Positions 30,257 to 39,709 of a stretch of DNA of 64,000 nt are shown piece after piece. Origin of the DNA: Marinobacterium sp. (lineage in GTDB: Bacteria > Pseudomonadota > Gammaproteobacteria > Pseudomonadales > Balneatricaceae); assembly GCA_030602245.1 (NCBI GenBank), contig JAUWAC010000002.1, positions 147,644 to 211,643 on the forward strand, written 5' to 3'. Both the position numbers and the translations under genes were made by a program. Every line of letters starts with the position of its first letter. Position 1 is the first letter of the stretch. Under the pieces are notes generated by a model. That model worked only from the letters and a program-made list of their open reading frames with translations, was not told the DNA's origin and ran no database searches.

Positions 30257-31939
30257 TTAGTCTTTCTGGCTGGCCAGCTGCTGCTTGATCAGGTCGCCGA
30301 TGGTGGTCGGACCAGCCACTTCGACTTCCTGGTTGCGCACGGCGTTCAGAGCTTCTTTCTCTTCAGCCTGGTCCTTGGCGCGAACAGACAGGTTGATCGC
30401 ACGGTTGCGGCGGTCCACACCGGTGATCTTCGCTTCGACTGTGTCGCCTACGGACAGGGCGGTGGTTGCGTCATCGATGCGCTCAGCGGCGATCTCAGAG
30501 GCTTTCAGGTAGCCTTCGATGCCGTCAGCCAGATCGATTACAGCGCCCTTGGCATCAACGCTCTTGACCGGAGCAGAGACGATGGAGCCTTTCGGGTGAG
30601 CAGCCAGGTACTCGCTGAACGGATCAGTTGCGAGCTGCTTGATGCCCAGAGAGATGCGCTCCTTCTCGGCGTCGATCGACAGGATAACCGCGTCGACTTC
30701 TTCACCTTTCTTGAACTGACGCAGAGCGGTTTCCGGATCCGCATCCCAGGAGATGTCGGACATGTGCACCAGACCGTCCAGATCGTTGTCCAGACCAACG
30801 AAGATACCGAAGTCGGTGATGGTCTTGATGGTGCCGCTGACACGGTCGCCGGCAGCGTACTGCTCAGAGAAGGATACCCACGGGTTGGCAGTGCACTGCT
30901 TGATACCCAGGGAGATACGACGACGCTCTTCGTCGACGTCCAGGATCATCACTTCTACCTCGTCGCCGATCTGAACGATCTTGGACGGGTGGATGTTCTT
31001 GTTGGTCCAGGACATTTCGGACACGTGTACCAGACCTTCAACGCCATCTTCGATGGACGCGAAGCAACCGTAGTCGGTCAGGTTGGTGACGCGAGCAGCA
31101 ACCTTGGTACCGGCCGGGTAGCGCGCCTTGATGTCATCCCACGGATCAGCAGACAGCTGCTTCAGACCCAGGGAGATGCGGCCGCTTTCCTTGTCGAACT
31201 TGATGATCTTGACGGTGATCTCGTCGCCCGGAGTCAGCATTTCGCTCGGGTGAGAGATACGCTTCCACGCCATGTCGGTGATGTGCAGCAGGCCGTCAAC
31301 GCCACCCAGGTCGATGAACGCACCGTAGTTGGTGAGGTTCTTGACGTAACCCTTGGCGATCTGACCCTCTTCCAGAGTGGCCAGCAGCTCTTCACGCTGG
31401 GCGCTGTTAGCTTCCTGCAGCACGGCGCGGCGGGAAACAACGATGTTGTTGCGCTTCGGATCCAGCTTGATCAGCTTGAATTCCAGCTCTTTGCCTTCCA
31501 GGTGCTCAACGTCACGGATCGGACGAACGTCTACCAGAGAGCCCGGCAGGAAGCCCTGGATGTTGTTGATGCTGACAGTGAAGCCGCCTTTGACCTTGCC
31601 AGAGATGTAACCCTTGACGGTCTCTTCAGCTTCAAATTTCGTCTGCAGAACTTCCCATGCTTCGGCACGCTTCGCCTTTTCGCGGGACAGACGGGTTTCA
31701 CCGAAGCCATCTTCAACTGCTTCCAGGGCGACCTTGACGGTATCGCCGACGGAGATTTCCAGTTCGTTGGCATCGTTGACGAACTGTGAACGCGGGATAA
31801 CGGCTTCAGACTTGAGGCCAGCGTTCACGGTAACCCAGTCGCTGTCGATATCGACAACTTCACCCATGACCAGGGTGCCCGGAGTCATCGCAACGTTTTG
31901 CAGGGATTCTTCAAACAGTTCAGCAAAGCTTTCGCTCAT
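30257..31939 (-). CDS. rpsA: 30S ribosomal protein S1
   Basis: The protein of 560 aa, close to the usual 557, begins [13 protein letters not shown] and contains six S1 (OB-fold) repeats. The last four end in near-identical RISLGLKQ or RISLGIKQ motifs. S1 binds mRNA on the small subunit and is needed to start translation of most messages. Codon choice is visibly more biased than in neighbouring genes, as expected for a highly expressed protein. Unlike E. coli, cmk and ihfB do not flank it here; the gene between it and prc is unknown. A 5' leader with hairpins may allow S1 to regulate itself. Confidence 0.98.
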   Translation of the reverse strand: MSESFAELFEESLQNVAMTPGTLVMGEVVDIDSDWVTVNAGLKSEAVIPRSQFVNDANELEISVGDTVKVALEAVEDGFGETRLSREKAKRAEAWEVLQTKFEAEETVKGYISGKVKGGFTVSINNIQGFLPGSLVDVRPIRDVEHLEGKELEFKLIKLDPKRNNIVVSRRAVLQEANSAQREELLATLEEGQIAKGYVKNLTNYGAFIDLGGVDGLLHITDMAWKRISHPSEMLTPGDEITVKIIKFDKESGRISLGLKQLSADPWDDIKARYPAGTKVAARVTNLTDYGCFASIEDGVEGLVHVSEMSWTNKNIHPSKIVQIGDEVEVMILDVDEERRRISLGIKQCTANPWVSFSEQYAAGDRVSGTIKTITDFGIFVGLDNDLDGLVHMSDISWDADPETALRQFKKGEEVDAVILSIDAEKERISLGIKQLATDPFSEYLAAHPKGSIVSAPVKSVDAKGAVIDLADGIEGYLKASEIAAERIDDATTALSVGDTVEAKITGVDRRNRAINLSVRAKDQAEEKEALNAVRNQEVEVAGPTTIGDLIKQQLASQKD

Positions 31940-32078
31940 GAAAATGTCCTATTATTGTGCTGCCAGAGGCAGCTTGCCAGCCTGTATCGTCAGCTATACA
32001 GGGTCGGTTATCGATACTCACCCGCCCGCCACCGCGCTGACGTAGGTGAGGGGCGAATGATAAAGTTGCAAAATTATA
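31940..32078 (-). promoter_or_regulatory. rpsA promoter and structured 5' leader
   Basis: On the minus strand a perfect -10 box TATAAT (32078-32073) predicts a leader of about 127 nt. Two hairpins lie in it: CCTGTAT/ATACAGG (32002-31981) and GCTGCC/GGCAGC (31973-31959), followed by a short AGGA and the ATG. S1 autoregulates through a folded leader in gammaproteobacteria, so this could be such an element. No good -35 is seen. Confidence 0.6.
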
Positions 32079-32130
32079 CAGACCTGGCTGCCGGATGAAC
32101 AGCGGCGGATGCACCTGATCGGGGGAAAAG

Positions 32131-32922
32131 TCAACCGGCGGCGCTGCTGGCCAGTTTGGCGCTCAGTTTCTGGCGCAGCGGGATGCGGCAGGGCGGCAGT
32201 ACGATCTCCAGATCGGCCTTGAGCGCGTCCGACAGGCGGGTGGAACTCGGATCGTCGAACCAGCGCGCGATCATGCGCGCTTCGTCGGCGGAGTTGGCAG
32301 CCAGCTCGATGGCGTTGCCAACGCAGAAACCGTAGGTCACCAGATCTTCCCGGATCAGCTGTGCCCGGCTGGCGCTGTCCAGCATCAGACGGTTGGCATC
32401 GATAAAGCGGCGGTACTCGTTCAGCGCCGCCGTGGCCATGATCTCGATCCAGAAGTTGGAGTAGCGGCTGGCTTCCGGCAGATCGCGCAGCAGCTGTTTC
32501 AGCTCCTCGTGGGTGCGCGTCATCTCCTGCTCCAGCGTTTCCGGCGCGAACTGCTCGTTGAGCGCCTTGTACTGCTCGAGCGCCGCGATCTGCTCCTCGA
32601 GTTCGGCCACTTTCTGCTCCAGCGCGGTGTTTTCCTCCAACAGCTGGTCGCGGTCCTGCAGCAGCCCGTGAATCACTTTTTCGACCGGGGTCAGTTCATC
32701 CTCGGCAAAGGTGGCCGGCACCTGCTTTTGCCCCAGTACGCCCTTGGATTCGGTGTAGGGGCTGACCGGCATGATCTCGAAGCCGAACTTTTCCAGTACC
32801 TGGTTGTTGGCTTCGTGCTGGGCCTGCAGCGAGTCCCAGAAAAAGTAGACTGCCGCCCCAAGCGAGGCGAGCACGACCGGAACGGCGATCAACAGTATCA
32901 GCGAGGTCTTGCCGACTTTCAT
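32131..32922 (-). CDS. Membrane-anchored coiled-coil protein of unknown function
   Basis: The protein of 263 aa has one N-terminal membrane helix (about 7-29, LILLIAVPVVLASLGAAVYF) that would leave the rest in the periplasm. A coiled coil follows at about 85-120 (DQLLEENTALEQKVAELEEQ) and then a helical domain with two cysteines (CVGN and PPCRIP) that could form a disulfide. No family was recognised. It lies 11 bp downstream of prc on the same strand, so the two are very likely co-transcribed. A role as partner, adaptor or substrate of the Prc protease is a guess from position only. Confidence 0.75.
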   Translation of the reverse strand: MKVGKTSLILLIAVPVVLASLGAAVYFFWDSLQAQHEANNQVLEKFGFEIMPVSPYTESKGVLGQKQVPATFAEDELTPVEKVIHGLLQDRDQLLEENTALEQKVAELEEQIAALEQYKALNEQFAPETLEQEMTRTHEELKQLLRDLPEASRYSNFWIEIMATAALNEYRRFIDANRLMLDSASRAQLIREDLVTYGFCVGNAIELAANSADEARMIARWFDDPSSTRLSDALKADLEIVLPPCRIPLRQKLSAKLASSAAG

Positions 32923-32933
32923 GCAGTGATCCT

Positions 32934-35018
32934 TCAGTGTGTCAGACGGCTCTGCGCGGTGGCCTGACGACCGGCCAGACTGATCATATCAAGCAGGATC
33001 GCACCGCTTTCATGCAGGATCGCCTCCGCATCCGGGTCGATGGCGCGGCCCTGTGCATCCCGCGGCAGAGAGTCGTCGAGCTGAGCCAGCGATTCCACCG
33101 GCTCGAGTCCCTTGGCCCGGCGGCGCGCGTTCTCCTGCTCGAGCAGCCAGCTTTCCGCTTCGTCGCGTTCCCGTTTCAGCTGCGCCTCGTTGAGCGGTAC
33201 CCGGCTGCTGCGTTTGCGCTCGCGCAGATGACTGATCTGCGCCTCCATGAAGCGGAAGTCGGGGTCGTTACGGGTGCGCTGTTCGTGACGCGCGATCAGT
33301 TCGGGAATCAGGCTGTCGAGCGAGGGGAAACGGCCATAGCGGACCGGGCGGACCTGATCCCACGGCAGTGCCGCGTCCAGCGCGCTTTCGCCGATTTCGT
33401 TTTCGTCGTACAGCGATGGCAGCTCGATGTCCGGCACCACGCCCTTGTGCTGGGTGCTGTCGCCGGAGATACGATAGAACTTGGAGTGGGTCATCTTCAG
33501 CTGGCCGTGATCGATCGGCTGCACCACCTGTACGGTGCCCTTGCCGAAGGTACGGTTGCCGACGACGAGGCCGCGCTCGTAGTCCTGAATGGCACCGGCG
33601 AAGATCTCCGATGCGGACGCACTCAGGCGGTTGACCAGAACGGTCAGCGGGCCGTTCCAGGCCACGTCCGGATCGAAGTCGCCGAGGATATCGACGCGGC
33701 CGTCCGGATCCCGAATCTGCACTGTCGGCCCGCGGCTGATAAACAGGCCGACCAGCTCGTTGGCTTCACGCAGGGAGCCGCCACCGTTATCGCGCAGATC
33801 GATGATCAGGCCTTCGATCTGCTCCTGCTTCAGTTCGTCGATCAGCTTGCGGACATCGCGCGTGGTGCTCTTGTAGTTGGGGTCGCCCTTCTGCAGTGCG
33901 GCAAAGTCGATATAGAACGCCGGGATCGTAATGACGCCGACCTTGTGGCTGCGTCCGTTGCGCTCGAGTTCCAGCACGCGGCTCTTGGCGGCCTGCTCCT
34001 CGAGCTTGACCTTGGAGCGTACCAGCCGCACGGTCTTGCGCACGGTCTGGTCCGGGGCGTCGGCGGGGATGATCTGCAGCCGTACGACCGTGTCCTTGGG
34101 GCCGCGGATCAGCTGTACCACGTCATCCAGACGCCAGCCGACGATATCTTCGAACTCGCCGTCCTCACCCTGTGCGACGCCGACGATCAGGTCGGCGGGC
34201 TTGAGCTGGCCGCTCTTCTCGGCCGGGCCGGCCGGTACCAGGCTGACGATTTTGGTCATCTCATCCTGGCTTTGCAGCACGGCGCCGATGCCCTCCAGCG
34301 ACAGGCTCATGTTGATCTGGAAACTCTCGGCATTGACCGGCGAGAAGTACTGGGTGTGCGGGTCGAACTCGGCGGTCAGTGCGTTGACGTAGGTCTGGAA
34401 CACGTCTTCGCTCTTGGCCTGTTCGGCGCGCTGTTTCTGCGAGCGGTAGCGCTTGAGCAGCACCTCGCGGGCGTCGTCGAGGCTCTTGTCTGCCAGCTTC
34501 AGACTCAGCAGCGCGTTCTTGACCCGTTTGCGCCAGTGATCCTCCATCTCGGCTTCCGTCTCCAGCCAGGGGGCGTTCTCACGCTCAAGGTCGATCGATT
34601 CGTCGACGGTGAAGTCATACACCACGCTGTCATCCTCGAGGCGGTTGATGACGTAGTCGAGGCGCTCCAGATTGCGCTCTTCAAAACGGTTGTAGATGGC
34701 GTAGGCGGCGCTGAGGTCGCCGGCGCGAATCTGATCGTCCAGCGTTGTCCGGTAGGCTTCGAACTCGCGGATGTCCGCGGCGTAAAAGAAGCTGCGGGTC
34801 GGGTCCAGGCGCTCCAGATAGCGATCGAGCAGTGAGCTCGACAGCGCATCGTCGAGCGCGATCTGGTTGTAGTGGCCGCTCTGCAGTGTGGAGATCACAT
34901 CGAGCAGGGTCTGGTGGTAGATCGGGTCTGCTTCGAGGCGTGCCTGTGCCGGCAGGCTGACGCTCAGGAGGGTGCAAACGGAGACAACGAAGGCAAGAAG
35001 CCGGGCACGGATGCTCAT
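32934..35018 (-). CDS. prc: Tail-specific protease Prc (Tsp), family S41
   Basis: The protein of 694 aa has a signal peptide ending about AQA at residue 26, a PDZ domain (EGIGAVLQSQDEMTKIVSLVPAGPA in two parts), and the S41 core with DLRDNGGGSL. The catalytic dyad lies in NRLSASASEIF and FGKGTVQ: Ser468 and Lys493, the same 25-residue spacing as Ser452/Lys477 of E. coli. A C-terminal DUF3393-type extension completes the family layout. It degrades periplasmic proteins with nonpolar C-termini and matures cell-wall enzymes. It is divergent from the FKBP lipoprotein gene 141 bp away. Confidence 0.96.
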   Translation of the reverse strand: MSIRARLLAFVVSVCTLLSVSLPAQARLEADPIYHQTLLDVISTLQSGHYNQIALDDALSSSLLDRYLERLDPTRSFFYAADIREFEAYRTTLDDQIRAGDLSAAYAIYNRFEERNLERLDYVINRLEDDSVVYDFTVDESIDLERENAPWLETEAEMEDHWRKRVKNALLSLKLADKSLDDAREVLLKRYRSQKQRAEQAKSEDVFQTYVNALTAEFDPHTQYFSPVNAESFQINMSLSLEGIGAVLQSQDEMTKIVSLVPAGPAEKSGQLKPADLIVGVAQGEDGEFEDIVGWRLDDVVQLIRGPKDTVVRLQIIPADAPDQTVRKTVRLVRSKVKLEEQAAKSRVLELERNGRSHKVGVITIPAFYIDFAALQKGDPNYKSTTRDVRKLIDELKQEQIEGLIIDLRDNGGGSLREANELVGLFISRGPTVQIRDPDGRVDILGDFDPDVAWNGPLTVLVNRLSASASEIFAGAIQDYERGLVVGNRTFGKGTVQVVQPIDHGQLKMTHSKFYRISGDSTQHKGVVPDIELPSLYDENEIGESALDAALPWDQVRPVRYGRFPSLDSLIPELIARHEQRTRNDPDFRFMEAQISHLRERKRSSRVPLNEAQLKRERDEAESWLLEQENARRRAKGLEPVESLAQLDDSLPRDAQGRAIDPDAEAILHESGAILLDMISLAGRQATAQSRLTH

Positions 35019-35159
35019 CGGAAGAGGAGGGCTCCTGGTGTTTCAATTAATACCTGAGACCAGCCGACAGGCTGCCAGGTTCCGCCGAGTAAGGGGTTCG
35101 AGTGTAGTCAGCGCACCTTCTAATGTAAAATCGCCCGCAGTGAGTGATAAGGAGTAGGG

Positions 35160-35693
35160 ATGAAACGGTCCAACCGCTGGATTCTGTGTCTGATGCTTGC
35201 CGTGGGTCTCGCCGGGTGCGGCGAGGATCCGGAAGAAGCACGTTTTCGTCAGCAGCTGATCGACAAGGCGCTGAACGATGAAACCCGGCGTGCCGGTGAT
35301 GCCTTTCTGGCCGAAAACGCGCAGCAGCCGGGTGTTCAGGTGAAACCGTCCGGGCTGCAGTACAAGATCATCCGCGAAGGGGAGGGTGCCTCGCCCGGTC
35401 CGCGCGATGTGGTGGTCGTGCATTACGAGGGGCGGCGCATCGATGGCGAGGTGTTCGACAGCTCCTACGCACGCGAAAAGCCGGCCCGCTTCCCGCTCGA
35501 TCAGGTGATCAAGGGCTGGGCCGAAGGTCTGCGTGACATGAAGGTTGGCGGTGAGCGGATACTGTACCTGCCGGCTGATCTTGCCTACGGCGCGCGCAGT
35601 CCGTCGGTGATGATCCCCGCCAACTCGGCGCTGATTTTCCGGGTCGAGCTGCTCGATGTCGAAAGTCCCAACGCCCCCGCGGCTGGAGAATAG
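35160..35693 (+). CDS. FKBP-type peptidyl-prolyl isomerase lipoprotein
   Basis: The protein of 177 aa has a lipoprotein signal (LAVGLAGC, lipidation at Cys20) and a C-terminal FKBP domain, with [35 protein letters not shown] and [17 protein letters not shown] short helical stretch like that of FkpA/Mip dimerisation segments lies between. It should help fold periplasmic proteins at proline bonds from the membrane surface. The aminopeptidase start is two bases after its stop, so the two share a message. Confidence 0.94.
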   Translation: MKRSNRWILCLMLAVGLAGCGEDPEEARFRQQLIDKALNDETRRAGDAFLAENAQQPGVQVKPSGLQYKIIREGEGASPGPRDVVVVHYEGRRIDGEVFDSSYAREKPARFPLDQVIKGWAEGLRDMKVGGERILYLPADLAYGARSPSVMIPANSALIFRVELLDVESPNAPAAGE

Positions 35694-35694
35694 A

Positions 35695-36981
35695 ATGAAT
35701 CTGAACGCGTTCAATGAAGATCTGCTGAACTTTCTCGACCGCTCGCTGACGCCGTGGCATGCGGTCGAAGCGATGCGTTCGCGGCTGGATGCGGCGGGCT
35801 TTGTGGGACTGGACGAGCGCGCCAGCTGGCAGTGTCTGCCGGGGCAGGGCTATTACATCGTCCGCAACGGCTCCTCGATCATCGCCTGGCGGCAGCCGGT
35901 CGCCGGCGCTGAGCTCAACGGCTGGCGTCTGATCGGCGCCCATACCGATTCGCCCTGTCTGCGGGTCAAGCCGCAGCCGGAGCTGCATCGCAAGGGGTAT
36001 TTCCAGCTCGGTGTCGAGGTCTACGGCGGCGCGTTGCTCAACCCCTGGTTCGACCGCGATCTGTCGCTGGCCGGGCGCGTCAGCTGGCGTGATGCCAGCG
36101 GCGACCTGCACAGTTCGCTGATCGACTTTGCACGGCCGATCGCAACGATTCCGAGCCTGGCGATCCATCTCGATCGCGAAGCCAACAGCAGCCGCACCAT
36201 CAACGCCCAGACCTATCTGCCCGCCCTGCTGGGGCAGGCCGATAAGAAGCCGGACTTCCGGCAACTGCTGGCGCGCCGGCTCAGCGAGCAGGGGCAGAGT
36301 GCGGTGGCGCAGGTGCTCGACTATGAGCTGTGCTTCTATGACTGCCAGCGTGCCGCCCTGATCGGGCTGGAGCAGGAATTTATCGCCTCGGCACGGCTCG
36401 ATAACCTGCTCAGCTGCTACATCGGTCTGCGCAGCCTGCTCGATGCGCAGCCGGGGCCCGGTCAGGTGCTGGTCTGCAACGACCATGAGGAGGTCGGCAG
36501 CATGAGTGCCGCCGGTGCGCAGGGACCGATGCTGAAGCAGTGGCTTGAGCGTCTGCTGCCCGACCCGGACGCGCGCCATCGTTCGTTGGCCGCATCGATG
36601 CTGATCTCGGCGGATAACGCCCACGGCGTCCATCCGAACTTTGCCGACAAGCATGATGACAACCATGGTCCGCTGCTCAATGCCGGTCCGGTCATCAAGC
36701 TCAACGCCAACCAGCGTTACGCCAGCAACAGCGAGACCAGTGCGCTGTTCCGCCATCTGGCCGAGCAGCAGCAGGTGCCGGTGCAGGCGTTCGTGGTGCG
36801 CGCCGACATGGCCTGTGGCAGCACCATCGGCCCGATCACGGCAGCGGAGCTCGGGGTACCGACGCTGGATATCGGCGTGCCCCAGTTTGCGATGCACTCG
36901 ATTCGCGAACTGGCAGGCAGCCATGATGCCCATAACCTCTACCGGGTGCTGACCCCGTTTCTGCAGCTCGCCACGCTCTGA
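35695..36981 (+). CDS. apeB: M18 family aspartyl aminopeptidase
   Basis: The protein of 428 aa has the zinc ligands of the M18 family in [26 protein letters not shown] and [12 protein letters not shown], and the late histidine in [10 protein letters not shown]. Members are cytosolic two-zinc dodecamers that remove N-terminal acidic or other residues. The length matches Pseudomonas ApeB. The ATG at 35695 with GGAGAA upstream is chosen; a reading from 35656 overlaps the FKBP gene. Confidence 0.94.
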   Translation: MNLNAFNEDLLNFLDRSLTPWHAVEAMRSRLDAAGFVGLDERASWQCLPGQGYYIVRNGSSIIAWRQPVAGAELNGWRLIGAHTDSPCLRVKPQPELHRKGYFQLGVEVYGGALLNPWFDRDLSLAGRVSWRDASGDLHSSLIDFARPIATIPSLAIHLDREANSSRTINAQTYLPALLGQADKKPDFRQLLARRLSEQGQSAVAQVLDYELCFYDCQRAALIGLEQEFIASARLDNLLSCYIGLRSLLDAQPGPGQVLVCNDHEEVGSMSAAGAQGPMLKQWLERLLPDPDARHRSLAASMLISADNAHGVHPNFADKHDDNHGPLLNAGPVIKLNANQRYASNSETSALFRHLAEQQQVPVQAFVVRADMACGSTIGPITAAELGVPTLDIGVPQFAMHSIRELAGSHDAHNLYRVLTPFLQLATL

Positions 36982-37165
36982 TCGCCCCCCCGTGCGCGGG
37001 TTGAGAACTGGCGCCGATGTGCCATCCTGAGATCAGGCGTGCCCGGTTTCAGGTGGAGGCATGGCGCCAGCAGGCGGCCCGGTTCGTTGTCTGCCCTGCC
37101 AGCGCGCGGGTGCAAGCGGCACCGGCGTCGCTGCCCCACCGGCGCAGACGGAATAAGGAGGGGCG

Positions 37166-38653
37166 ATGGGACGGTCGATCAGCCGCGCCAGCTATTCGGC
37201 GCGCTCGATTCAGCGCTTTCAGGCAAAACTGCAGAGCGATCTGGACGCCTTTGCCAAACTGCTCGCCCAACCGGGGTTTGGTGAGGGGCCGGCCACCTTT
37301 GGCGCCGAACTCGAACTCTATATCGTCAACGCCAATGGCCGTCCGGTGGGCTGCAACGTCGAGATTCAGTCCGCGCTCGACGATCCGCAGGTGACGCTGG
37401 AACTGAACCGCTACAACCTCGAATACAACCTGTCACCGGTGCCGGTGCGCGGGCGCCCGTTTGCCGCCACCGAGCAACAGATCGTCGATGCCCTTGCGGC
37501 GTTGAATACAGCCGCGCAACCGTTCGCTGCCGAGGTGATGCCGATCGGCATCCTGCCGACGCTGAAACGGCGCGACTTCGGGCCGCGCAATATGACCGAT
37601 CTGCAGCGCTACCACTGTCTGACCCAACGTCTGGCGGACCTGCGCGGCAAGCTGTTTTCGATTCGTATCAATGGCGAAGAGCCGGTGGAACTGCGCTCCC
37701 GCGATCTCACCCTTGAGGGCGCCAATACATCGCTGCAGCTGCATTACCGCGTCAATCCGGCGGACTATGCACGCACCTTCAACGCCGTGCAGCTGGCCAC
37801 GCCGATCGCACTGGGTATCGCCTGCAACTCGCCGTTCATGCTCGGGCGACGGCTGTGGCACGAGACGCGGATACCGCTGTTCAAGCATGCCATCGACGGT
37901 TACACCCGCGACCTGCGCGATGCGCACCTGCCATCACGGGTGGATCTGGGCAATGGCTGGGTGCGCGAGGGTATCCATGAGCTGTTCGCCGAAAATGTCT
38001 ACCTGCACCCGCCGCTGCTGCCGATCTGCGAGCAGGAGGACCCGGCCAGGGTGCTGAAGCAGGGCAAGGCGCCGCAGCTGTCGGAGCTGCAGCTGCATCA
38101 GGGCACGGTCTGGCCATGGAACCGGGCGATCTACGATCCTGTCGATGGTGGTCATTTGCGGATCGAGCTGCGGGCGCTGCCGGCGGGGCCGACCGCCTGC
38201 GACATGATGGCCAATGCGGCGTTTCTGATCGGGCTCAGCGAGGGGCTGGCGCCGCAGATGGCGCGTCTGGTCGCCGCGATGCCCTATCAGACGCTGGTCT
38301 ACAACTTCTACCGGGCGGCGCAGGAGGGACGAACGGCGCGGCTGTTCTGGCCCCGCGAGCAGGGCGGCGGGTTTGATGAGATCAGCGTTGCCGAACTGGC
38401 GCAGCGGTTGCTGCCCACCGCGGCCGAGGGGCTGGAGCGGATCGGTGTCTACAAGCGCGATCGCGATCATTATCTGGGTGTGATTGAGGAACGGCTCGAG
38501 GCCGGGACCAGTGGTGCGAACTGGCAGCTGCGGCAGTTTGCGCGGCTGCAGCGCTCGGAGAAGCGCCATCTGGCCCTGAGTCGGATGGTCCGTCAGTATA
38601 TGGAGAACAGCCGGCGCAACCTGCCGGTGGCGCAATGGAAGGATATGCCGTGA
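37166..38653 (+). CDS. GCS2-type carboxylate-amine (glutamate-cysteine) ligase
   Basis: The protein of 495 aa carries the ATP-grasp-like glutamate-cysteine ligase 2 signature, FGAELELYIVN at about 45, followed by LELNRYNLEYNLSP and, near 325, WPWNRAIYDPVDGGHLRIELRALPAGPT. Proteins of this family join a carboxylate to an amine with ATP; some make gamma-glutamylcysteine, many have unknown substrates. At 495 aa it is longer than YbdK-type members (about 370), so it may form a distinct branch. AAGGAGG precedes the ATG by five bases. The next gene starts inside its stop codon (GTGA overlap) and encodes a deacylase-like enzyme, so the two may work on the same compound. Confidence 0.87.
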   Translation: MGRSISRASYSARSIQRFQAKLQSDLDAFAKLLAQPGFGEGPATFGAELELYIVNANGRPVGCNVEIQSALDDPQVTLELNRYNLEYNLSPVPVRGRPFAATEQQIVDALAALNTAAQPFAAEVMPIGILPTLKRRDFGPRNMTDLQRYHCLTQRLADLRGKLFSIRINGEEPVELRSRDLTLEGANTSLQLHYRVNPADYARTFNAVQLATPIALGIACNSPFMLGRRLWHETRIPLFKHAIDGYTRDLRDAHLPSRVDLGNGWVREGIHELFAENVYLHPPLLPICEQEDPARVLKQGKAPQLSELQLHQGTVWPWNRAIYDPVDGGHLRIELRALPAGPTACDMMANAAFLIGLSEGLAPQMARLVAAMPYQTLVYNFYRAAQEGRTARLFWPREQGGGFDEISVAELAQRLLPTAAEGLERIGVYKRDRDHYLGVIEERLEAGTSGANWQLRQFARLQRSEKRHLALSRMVRQYMENSRRNLPVAQWKDMP

Positions 38654-39699
38654 GTATCGACAGCGATCCGATCAGGATCATCGAGGCACCCCGGCCCGGC
38701 AGCTGGGCGGCCGATGAAGAGACGTTTCTGAACCAGCTCGGCGGTGCGGCGCTGATCATCGTGCCGGGACGCGACTCGAGTCGTTGCCGCGCCGTCTGCA
38801 CGCTGCTGCATGGCAATGAGCCGTCCGGCGTGCGCGCACTGCACCGGTTTCTGCGCTCCGGCCATGAGCCGGTGGTCGATCTGCTCTGTTTTATTCCGGC
38901 GGTGGAAACCGCGCTGCACGAACGCCTGTTTCAGCACCGCTACCTGCCGGGCGAGCGCGATCAGAACCGCTGTTTTCGGCCGCCGTTCGATGACCGCCCC
39001 GGCCGCATCGCGCAACGTCTCTTACAGCTGCTGGACGTGTACCGGCCGGAATGCCTGATCGATATTCACAACACTTCCGGTGCGGGGCCCGCGTTCGGTG
39101 TCGTCGCCCACGAGGACAGTCGCCACGAGGCGCTGGTGTCGCTGTTTACCCAGCATCTGGTGGTGACGGATCTGCAGCTGGGCGCGCTGATGGAGCTGAG
39201 CCGGCCGCAGCGGCCTATCGTTACCGTGGAGTGCGGCGGCGCCGGCGATCGCCGTGCGGATCGCATCGCCTTCGAGGGGCTGATGCGCTACGTCGACGAC
39301 GATCAGGTGTTGGCACTGGCCCGCGGCGTGCATCTGGAGCTTTATCACAGCCCGGCGCGGCTGGAGCTGGCTGACGGCTCCACTCTCGCGTTCGATACCC
39401 GGCCGGTGCCGGGGGTCGATCTGACCGTGCCGCCGGATCTGGAACGCTTCAATTTCGGCACGGCGCCGAGCGGGACGTTTATCGGCTGGCTCGGGTCGCA
39501 GCAGAGCCGAGCGCGGCTCAGTGCGCGCACCGGGTCCGGTGTCGACCGTCTCGAGGAGTGGTTTCGTATCGAAGAGGGGCGGCTGATCACGACGCAGCCG
39601 TTGAAGCTGTTCATGATCACCCACCGCAAGGATATCGCGCTCAGTGATTGTCTGCTGTACGCGGCGCCGGAAACCGAACGCCGCAGCGTCGACAGCTGA
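38650..39699 (+). CDS. Aspartoacylase/succinylglutamate desuccinylase-like zinc hydrolase
   Basis: The protein of 349 aa shows the M14-like zinc site: His and Glu in LLHGNEPSGVRAL and a second His in CLIDIHNTSGAGP, with VTVECGG further on. The family removes acyl groups from amino acids or peptides (AstE, aspartoacylase). GTG at 38650 overlaps the ligase stop and has AAGGA seven bases upstream; ATG at 38635 is the alternative. No other arginine-succinyl pathway gene is near, so AstE function is not supported. Coupling to the GCS2 ligase suggests making and breaking an amide bond in one pathway. Confidence 0.86.
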   Translation: MSIDSDPIRIIEAPRPGSWAADEETFLNQLGGAALIIVPGRDSSRCRAVCTLLHGNEPSGVRALHRFLRSGHEPVVDLLCFIPAVETALHERLFQHRYLPGERDQNRCFRPPFDDRPGRIAQRLLQLLDVYRPECLIDIHNTSGAGPAFGVVAHEDSRHEALVSLFTQHLVVTDLQLGALMELSRPQRPIVTVECGGAGDRRADRIAFEGLMRYVDDDQVLALARGVHLELYHSPARLELADGSTLAFDTRPVPGVDLTVPPDLERFNFGTAPSGTFIGWLGSQQSRARLSARTGSGVDRLEEWFRIEEGRLITTQPLKLFMITHRKDIALSDCLLYAAPETERRSVDS

Positions 39700-39709
39700 G
39701 CGCGCGGGC

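Noticed and set aside
38635..38652. ATG at 38635 as start of the deacylase gene
   Set aside because: AAGGA at 38638-38642 falls just after it but sits at ideal distance from GTG 38650, which also gives the common GTGA overlap.
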